Origin: Luidia sarsii
Lineage: Eukaryota > Echinodermata > Asteroidea > Paxillosida > Luidiidae
Direction of reading: 5' to 3'
Length of the DNA: 64,000 bases
NCBI GenBank assembly: GCA_949987565.1
Contig: OX465103.1
Coordinates: forward strand, 9,463,149-9,527,148
The notes beneath the pieces were generated by a model. It saw only the letters and a list, made by a program, of their open reading frames with translations, was not told the origin of the DNA and made no database searches. Position numbers and translations under genes: made by a program. Below, piece after piece: positions 56,232 through 64,000 of this stretch. Positions within the stretch are counted from its first letter, which is position 1; every line of letters begins with the position of its first letter.

Positions 56232-56330
56232 AAAGGGCTGGAAAGCTCAGATGGAAGAGCACTGGTACATTAGTCCATAGGTCTCAGGTTCAAGTCCCGT
56301 TTTCTTTGCCAATTTTTCAAATTGTAACAA
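56232..56330 (+). repeat. tRNA-derived SINE, family 1, second copy
   Basis: AAAGGGCTGGAAAGCTCAGA, AGAGCACTGGTACATTAGTC, box-B-like GGTTCAAGTCCCG and the tail TTTCTTTGCCAATTTTTCAA match the copy at 24.89 kb along its length. Confidence 0.65.
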
Positions 56331-58960
56331 ATAAATTCAGATACTACATTGCAACGATTACTAAGGAGAATATAACAAAATCATTTGAAATGAAAGGGTG
56401 GTACAAAATGTCAAACTCACCAGAGTTACGACTTTCAACAAAGAAGCACTAAAGCAGTATTTGTGGGTTTCAATGAAGTGCTGATATTATTTTGGTCCTG
56501 CCTGCGATGCCCATGCGGTAGTTGAAAACCCTGACAGCAAACAACCACCTTGACTGTCGCACTCCAGTCTCGTCTCCTCATATTCCTATTCGAAGTAATG
56601 AATCGAACAATTAACAATTACTTAATTCAATTACTAAAGTTTTTCAATTGAAATGCAAAATTGAAGCGATCTTGATAACACACATTGAAAGCTGCGAGTT
56701 AAACAGAAACCAAAACCAAATCGATGAAAGACCGGCGACTTATGTTTCTCTATTGTGCTGTAAATTATATTTCTTGAGCCAATGCGTGTATATCATACTA
56801 TAAGACCTGTTTATTTCAAACGAATCCGTTTTGTTGGTGGTACGATGAGCGTTTGATCCCACACATTGAACAACGTCTGTTGAATGCTACGCAGCAGCAC
56901 TAGGTAGATCCCTCACCGAGGGTTGGAGCATAAATATTCAGTTCTCCAACTTTCCTTTACAGCAGCGGGGCCCATACAATTTAGTGGAAGAAAATGTGTA
57001 ATTTGAACAGATAATGGAGTGATTGAAGTGGCTATTTACATGGATGGCAGTAGTGTTTAAATAATGGTCAACTGTGGCTAAAGGTTTGACCTAAGTTTAA
57101 ATCGTGATTTTGAGGGGAGTTGGAAAACGGATTGCCAATGTATATATTTACGAACATAGAGCAAGTCAACAGACCTTGCTGTATGGTGAGATCATGGGTT
57201 AGAACACTTGTGGCGATTCATGGTTGATTTCGTACATTAAGTCAGGAAACGTGATCTCATCTATTCTAGGATTAAGGAAGAACTAAAACAGACCGTTGGA
57301 ATTGTGAGTGTGAGTGTGAGTTGTGAGTCTTGTGAATGAAGGAGATCTCGATGGAATGGGATGATTTTAATCCCTTCCAAATTATGGGGCCTGCTGTGTC
57401 TTACAATTGAGGAATGAAAATTTGGGCATTCCTTATTTTTGACTTTTTTGAGGACACTCCAAAAGTACGATATAACTTAGGCCTACCTCGTTCGTGATGA
57501 AGCTTCTGTTGACATCTGGTTGTGTTGTGTCGATTCCTCTGGGTCACTGTCTCCGTATAGTGATGGCAGCCCATGTCAACAAAATCAAGGGCAGACGAAA
57601 TGGACTGATTCTTTCTTTGGCAATTTCGGTCAAAATGCATTCCACAGAAACTGCTTCATAAAATCCCGCGCTTTATCACTAAGAATGACACCTGTAAGAT
57701 AAAATAACACGTAGCTATTTAATGGCAAGCTAGATGACCGAATGTCTGGAAAAAGTGTCTTTGTATACTTTGAATAATGCAAGTGGTGATCGGTTTCCAT
57801 CTGTTCTTTTTATGTTAGTGCCATAATAATAACTCTTGGTATTCTGAGTGATAATACACCATGGTACGATCATGGAAAGACAGATCTGCAAAGTACATGT
57901 ATGACTTGTCATTCCCTGAGAAATTAAAGTACATGTACATGTACATATACATGTACATGTACATATACGAGTCTAAATCAATTCGAACTGCTCCAAGGCA
58001 ACGATGTGGGTTTGCAAAGCACACAGGGTCGTTATCAGTACTGATATAGTCTGCGATTACGTAACACGGACAGAGTAGCACCTAACGCAGTGTGCAGGCT
58101 GTGCGCTGACACTCTACTGACACAGCGTACACAGCACTCCTAGCCCCTACACATGGCACTGGGCAAGGTCATCAACATTTCTGTGTTTGTAGCGTATACA
58201 GACCAGTTACAGTTTAAAGTGGCACACGCACCATGCTTGCACTAGTTCAATTCCCAAATCAAACTTTAAAGCACCAAGTTGATCTAAAGCAGGCATACCG
58301 AGTTCTAATCACGTCGAATCAGGTGTATGACCTGATCATAGAGAAAACTTAATATACATATTCTCGACATACGATTTGGAACATGTGGAAAGGGAATATG
58401 ATTAGGAAGTAGGAATTAGGGATAAATATAATACTTGATCGATTCATAATCAGTTGGGGAATAATTGTATATACCTGATTTATTCGTGTTGCTGTACAGT
58501 GGTAGTGAAATTCCCTGTGGAATATTATTATTTCTTTTGGAGTATCATTTGCGGCAGTAACTTAAACCCTAACGGGATATCAAGTGCAATCACTGCACTG
58601 GGAACGTTGACATCATTTGATTAGTTTCTTTAGTTCAGTATAGCTAAGGTTGATGTCAACCGTTGAAGGTGTCAATCGGTGAATGAGAAATGGCTTGACA
58701 ACAACAAAGTATGGTCATACACCGTTAGTACAGTATTGGTTAGAACATGGACTATAGTTAATAATGTTCGAACTAAGCAGTCAATGTAAATCTTTGGAAT
58801 ATCACCATTTTCGAATTTACGCATTATTTCATTTCTTTAGAAAATAACATCATATCATCTACTTTACCTTATGTCTTGACTCTTTCTGCCAGGTTAGCTT
58901 GAAGAGGGTACATCTGGGCTAGTGTGATATGTCTTGAGAATTGTCAGCGTCTTGACTCGC
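56331..58960. other. No recognisable gene; one ACATGTAC microsatellite
   Basis: Apart from ACATGTACATGTACATATAC repeats at 57929-57968, I see no supported feature. Open frames of 60-90 codons on both strands lack motifs. Confidence 0.45.
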
Positions 58961-58961
58961 T

Positions 58962-59000
58962 TGTACCATGGAGGAATAAGTAGTTCCTCCATGCTTGTAC
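58962..59000. repeat. Hairpin with TACCATGGAGGAA arms
   Basis: TGTACCATGGAGGAA followed by a TAAGTAG spacer and TTCCTCCATGCTTGTAC, the same arms as at 1.4 kb with one mismatch and a shorter loop. Confidence 0.6.
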
Positions 59001-59929
59001 TGTTGTAGAGTAGTGATGGCTCTACGTGCGGTTTACCGGTTCAATTTACACCGATTTTCCCACAGTGTCGCACGAAGACTATGTAGATGTATAGGTACAG
59101 TACATGTAGTGTACAGCGTACATGTACACAATGTACTGTACAGTATACGGTGCGCAGGAGCCCTTGAAGAAATCATTACGGTTGATACGTGGCTTGACAT
59201 AGAATTAGGTTCTGTACTGACCATAATGGCTACCATAAGTAACGTTCCATTCCATTTCTGACCTCAACATCTGTTCATATTTTCTGCTGAGGTTATCAAG
59301 CTTCAATTCTACAATGCAGTTCTACCATATGGTTCTACAATAATGGTTCTTGCAAAGCTAGCAAGATGGGAAAGGGTGGCGATCTGGATGTTTAACGTTT
59401 TAATTCATAATCTTCACCAAAGTCAAGACCATCTTGACCACAAGTTCTAATAGCACAAACCATGTATTAATTATGAGAGTTAACAGCTCAAGCTAGTTCT
59501 TATACATGGAGCTCCATGGTTCTTACAAGGTTGCTTGGAACATTTTCGATGGACACGGGATGTTTGAGAGTACCTGGCCCAACTCACAAGACCTATAGCA
59601 CATTGCAGGCTGTATTTGATAATTATGTTAATTTGTCTTTACATCTTTCAGCTTTCGAATTTCCCATTGACATTTTCCATAATGACCATCCCTCGATCCT
59701 CCAGCATACCTTACTTTGTCCTTTGATCTTAGTTAGTAAGTACCCCTTTCACTCCACCTGGCTGAGTGACATGTTCATCAGTGCTGGCATCGAATATTAA
59801 GTCATTCCCTCTGATTTTTTTTTCTTCAATTTCGGTTATTTTTTGTAGTCAATAAGCTGTATTTTTGTAAATTATAATTCGGCTTAAAAATACTAACTTC
59901 TCTTTGAACTAAACAATATGAATAAAATA
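59001..59929. other. No recognisable gene
   Basis: A short GTACATGTA-rich patch lies at 59095-59145. Otherwise nothing is supported. Confidence 0.4.
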
Positions 59930-62900
59930 CCTCCACCCCGAGTCAAAAGTATTATTCGATCGTGTAGAAGCAATATGTTAATTCGCTCTTTGATTTATTG
60001 TGGGTTCCACAGATTACCTCCTTGACGACTATAGCACACGCGATTCTGCCTTTGGGCCAAGTGCTTGTTTATCAAAATTCTCCCAAATACATGCAAACGT
60101 TAGTACGTACTACAATTTTAAGTTACTGTAATGTAGTTGGGCGATCAAATCCATGATTGGACACTGTGCCTGTGAGGCTTGGTGTAACACCCTAGTTCTG
60201 GGTTTGCAGAAATATTTCAACAAATGAAAACATACAAATAAATCAATAAAACTACGGCCGTGATGAGCTAAATGAAAAGGAAAACATATTTGTATTACTG
60301 AAAGAAGCTTGCTTTCTGCGCCACGCGACTTGCGCTCACTAATAAACTTCACAAGTCCTTTCACTTATATAATCATATAGAATTTTCATAATGTTCCCGT
60401 TTCAATTTCGACAGAAAATCACCAACACTACTCCCTTTAAAAACCAATAGGATATCCTGATTTGAAAAAGGATCTTCTGGGGTGATCTTGAGAATATTAA
60501 ATCGCATTCATAATGTATGTCAATGTTAAACACTCAGGGCAGACTAGAACAAGTTGAGTAAATAGCGCCCTCTTTTATCATATGATTTGCATATAAATCG
60601 GGCGCTTGATATTGAAAATTAAATAAAATCTAAAATAAATATACCAAATCTGATTATAGGCTAATAACATGCCAGCGGCATAACAGACAAAGCAAAGCAC
60701 AGATAGTTGACATATTTGAAGATTTTCGGTACATTCTAGATTTTTCATAAACAAGGTGGGTTTTTTTCTAGGTGGAAACGCATGACACCTAATAATAGCT
60801 GTGGACATTATATCTGTGATTTTCATCTTAACTAAAACAGTGGATTTAAACAATACCTGTAACGTATTTCAAACCATGAAGGGGATTATAATGTTATAAT
60901 TATCCACCCGGACACACCTTTTCCATTATTACATTGAACAATATTTCTACAAGATTTTCAGCTAATTTGTTGAAGGTTTGTAAACATGCAATATACAAGT
61001 GTTGTTAACTGCCTAGCTATGGCATAATCAAGATGACTTGATATTAGGGAACACCGAAAAAAAGCCAGACGTTTTGAGTCATCCTAGCAGACCACTTTCA
61101 AAGTGCAGAATCTGGCAGGATCAAGGCAGAAGCAAACTTACATTATCGACGTCAGGCAATCGATATTTTTGGCATTTTCTTGGGTTTCTTCTCGAAGTAA
61201 TGCACTGGCTTCTTCTGAGTTCATTGCGGATTGGAATTATTGGAGATCATAATGATTAGAAGGATCTTCGTTTCCGTGTAATTATGGTATCACCATTTTA
61301 ACGCTACTGTTTCCAAACAAAATCACTTCATAGATTTTATAGATTTATTTCATAGATATGAAGACCGAATTTGCATCAGTTTTTGTAAAGGTATATATAA
61401 GTTGATATGAGAATGGATTTCGTTAAATGTACTTGAGAATTATTGCACACATTTTCGTGGTAACATATTCAAATTTCAAAGTGAATACAGTCAATCTATT
61501 CAAATGGACAATTTTACGGCAGTTTTATTTGAATCACATTTCCTGCAAAAAAATATAGATTTTGGTACGCACGAGTAAATGACAATACTATTCACATGCG
61601 GCAGTGGAGTAAGCGGGACCGCGGCAGACTGATGACTGTTGGCCGACGTGGACGGTAGACCTCATGAATCGCGACGCGCCGCTCATAGCTCTTTAGCATC
61701 CTTGTACATGCGTATAATTATAGTATACAATAATTATAACATGTGACTTTGATCACCCTTATCTACACCACCGCCATGAACAACCCCTTTATTTCTATTG
61801 ATTTATAACATGTCTTGATTTTCGTCTTTCACCTCTATTTGGGATCAAAAGGGAATGTATCATATTTATCGTAGCTAGGCCTATACAACATTATTAATTG
61901 CTTGTAAATAATGTGGCATGTAAACGGGCTCTAAATTGGGTTTGAGGTGGATATTACCTAAGACTATTATTTACACTAAACAGATTCCCAAACGGAAGAA
62001 AAGTACACTGTATAAATATTTCGTTTCTCACAAAAGAATATCATGTTTACTTATGAGAAGCGCATGCACTTTCGGCTGTAAATCTCGAAGCTTGCTCTTC
62101 GAGATTTATAGCAATTATGGTCAGTGAATTTGTTGTTCACAGACGTGATAAATACTCAATTCCAAAACGTGGCCCAAATTAGAAAGTCAGGCTTCTGTTT
62201 TGGAGGGAAATTGCACAGGATATACGGTGGATATACTTTAGTTTTTGAAAAATTCGATACAGGTCAGGCATTTTTTTAGTGCTGTAATTAAGAGGGAAGA
62301 GATTTTCATAATTTGGTATTCGTAAACAGTGTTTTATTATGTGCTATCGGTAAAGCTCTGAACACATAGGCCTATGTGCTCGCCCAGTTTGGTGGGATAC
62401 ATGATGTGCAACAGATTTTCTTATCTGATGGACAGGAAAAAAACCCAGAATAAACTGAATGTACGTGTGTATCTCCATGACTATACTACGCTGTACGTAT
62501 AGTTGTATCGGCCTGTCAGAGTGTCATCCCAAAGGAATGCGGCAACAAGTGTTCACTTTCTGAGTATGAAGGTAGGAGGCAACCGATCCATGTTCTGACT
62601 ATCAGCACACAAGCCGCACGTTTCTGACCTATGACCTCAAGCCAAGGTCCATAACAGAAGGAACGGTGCATGTACATGTACAGTACATGTACTACCAGTA
62701 CTATTATAATTATGGGTACGTACTACCAAGGAGGTACTACCGTTGCATTGTTTTTGTTTTTGGCCCACGTCTAATTTGAACCAGGGCTTTTCCATTAGTC
62801 AGACCTGTGCATTAAGTGTTGTGCTAATAATTAATATTCCTGCGCAAACCTCACAATGTCGACTCCCCACTCCAGGGCGCGATTCTTCTTAACACAGCAG

Positions 62901-63430
62901 CAAACGGATCGGGAATTTTTTTTCTTAAAAGTTGAAGTCATAGCTTGCTATAAAACAACGCATTTCAATCCAAAATCAATTTATGTGACATTGTTTTGAA
63001 ACCGAAAAGTGATCTAGGCTGGCCATGCTACACTGCAGCACCATAACCCCTGTTCTTACACGCAGTCTACTTATTTAAAAGAAAAACAAACCCGCAGCCG
63101 TTACGTCGATTTACACCAGGCTTTGCGGTTTGGCGACTACTTCAGCTAGTCCCCGAGGCTACGTTGCCTAGGTATCCATATTCACTGAATAAACGTTCGA
63201 TTGTGACCAAAAGCACTCTCAAATTATGTTTTTAATTTCACAGATTTAAGACAGCCAAATAATTACAGGAAACAGGTCTCTAGAATGCCTACACTGAGTC
63301 CAGCCATAGTCCCGAGTATGTCCATCCTTCATGGTTATATATTGCTTTACTCTTATTCAAAAAAGGGCGGGAATCCTAACGGACATGTATAGTGATAACA
63401 TAAATCAGGTGGGCTGCGGTCAGCTACCAC
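59930..63430. repeat. Right copy of the ~4 kb dispersed direct repeat
   Basis: Collinear with 1250-5870 through at least seven shared blocks, for example CTTTCTGCGCCACG..., GGATCTTCTGGGGTGAT, GCGCCCTCTTTTAT, TTGCATATAAATCGGG, GTTGGCCGACGT, ATAACATGTCTTGATTTTCG and AAAAGGGCGGGAATCCTAAC. It is shorter than the left copy because the internal duplication and some AT-rich stretches are missing. No long open frame is shared between the two copies. Confidence 0.75.
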
Positions 63431-64000
63431 TCGGGCCTTTACTTGTATCTTGTATACCATGTTTGTACAGACAACAAACCAGTCTCTTCTACATTGGAAT
63501 GCAGATTGCCGTTTTGTCTGCTGTTACTCAAGGTCGCTAAATTCTCCGTCCACAGTTTGTTTTTGTGTAACGCGATATAGCTGTACCACTCACATTTACC
63601 AGAGTAACGTCTCTGACGCTTATTTTGGTGGTCAAGAGAACCGATTCCGGCCAGCAGATCGATCCCCCTTTTACTTTCAGTTGAACGGCTAGTGGTCCAA
63701 TTTTTGTGGATGTGTTCTCCTCTCCATGACCTCAGTCTTCGTGGACTTTTCTCGGGCCTTCCCCAACGAGGAGTATGGATCACACGCCATGTTGCAGTCA
63801 CCCGACCATGGAGGAAGGAAATACCCGACGCTCGGCCCACCAAGCTTCGCCATTTCCCCTCAGCTCCCCCCCCCGAAGTGCCGCTGCCCTTTGCCTTTTG
63901 CCTTCTCGCCTGCAGCGGACCCATTAATCGTCTGCCATTGGAGTCTTCCGCGGATCAGGATATACTCTTTTGTTTCACCTTACTCGGATCTTTTCGGGGC
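63431..64000 (-). other. Open region of 161 codons, unrecognised
   Basis: A minus-strand frame (63439-63924) is open for 161 codons and is Arg/Gly/Ser-rich at its start, with a HEW/HIHK-like basic middle. I do not recognise a family, and flanking splice signals in frame are not convincing. 63840-63880 holds a run of C. It may be decayed transposon sequence continuing beyond the window. The ACCATGGAGGAAGG word at 63807 lies within it, which argues for repeat rather than gene. Confidence 0.25.

Overview
This window is eukaryotic DNA from a repeat-rich, AT-leaning animal genome. Protein genes are split by many short GT-AG introns. The motifs AGGCCTA and ACATGTAC recur, and there are Penelope-like (GIY-YIG) retroelements, tRNA-derived SINEs and many satellites. 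This looks like a marine invertebrate deuterostome, probably an echinoderm or a relative. That assignment rests on general sequence style and is an inference.

Two complete multi-exon genes can be read, both on the minus strand. The first is an ARL8 small GTPase (6 coding exons, 29741..40026, 187 aa), a lysosome-positioning Arf-like protein. The second is a receptor tyrosine kinase (19 coding exons, 43369..51068, 1285 aa with all splice phases consistent). Its extracellular part reads like a shortened plexin: Sema, PSI, plexin-type TIG, a second PSI of plexin type, then TIG. One membrane helix follows, and then a Met/Axl-clade tyrosine kinase takes the place where a plexin would carry its RasGAP domain. 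This is the most interesting object in the window. A third gene is represented only by a GC-rich first coding exon (21728..22298, minus), with a proline-rich stretch and a possible CABIT-like segment.

Layout. 1-745: 120-bp satellite. 1.25-5.87 kb: left copy of a ~4 kb dispersed direct repeat whose partner lies at 59.93-63.43 kb, near the other end of the window. 7.7-8.9 kb: palindrome made from two Penelope 3' ends. 9.3-10.9 kb: second GTTGGCC-type satellite. 11.0-12.25 kb: ACATGTAC-rich tract. 12.2-17.3 kb: three copies of a ~1.26 kb short-TIR DNA element, two of them inverted; one interrupts a Penelope-like element that continues to 18.24 kb. 18.5-28.7 kb: mostly non-coding with transposon remnants and the isolated 21.7 kb exon. 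29.7-40.0 kb: ARL8, whose introns hold two TTAA-flanked miniature transposons, tRNA-derived SINEs and a 2.4 kb array of 99-bp repeats. 43.4-51.1 kb: the plexin-like receptor kinase. 54.1-54.75 kb: 42-bp minisatellite made of hairpin units with one inverted unit. 55.2-55.5 kb: 3' end of a LINE. The remainder shows no recognisable genes.

ARL8 and the receptor are independent animal genes and I see no functional coupling between them. Many longer open frames in the window are by-products of tandem repeats whose period is a multiple of three.
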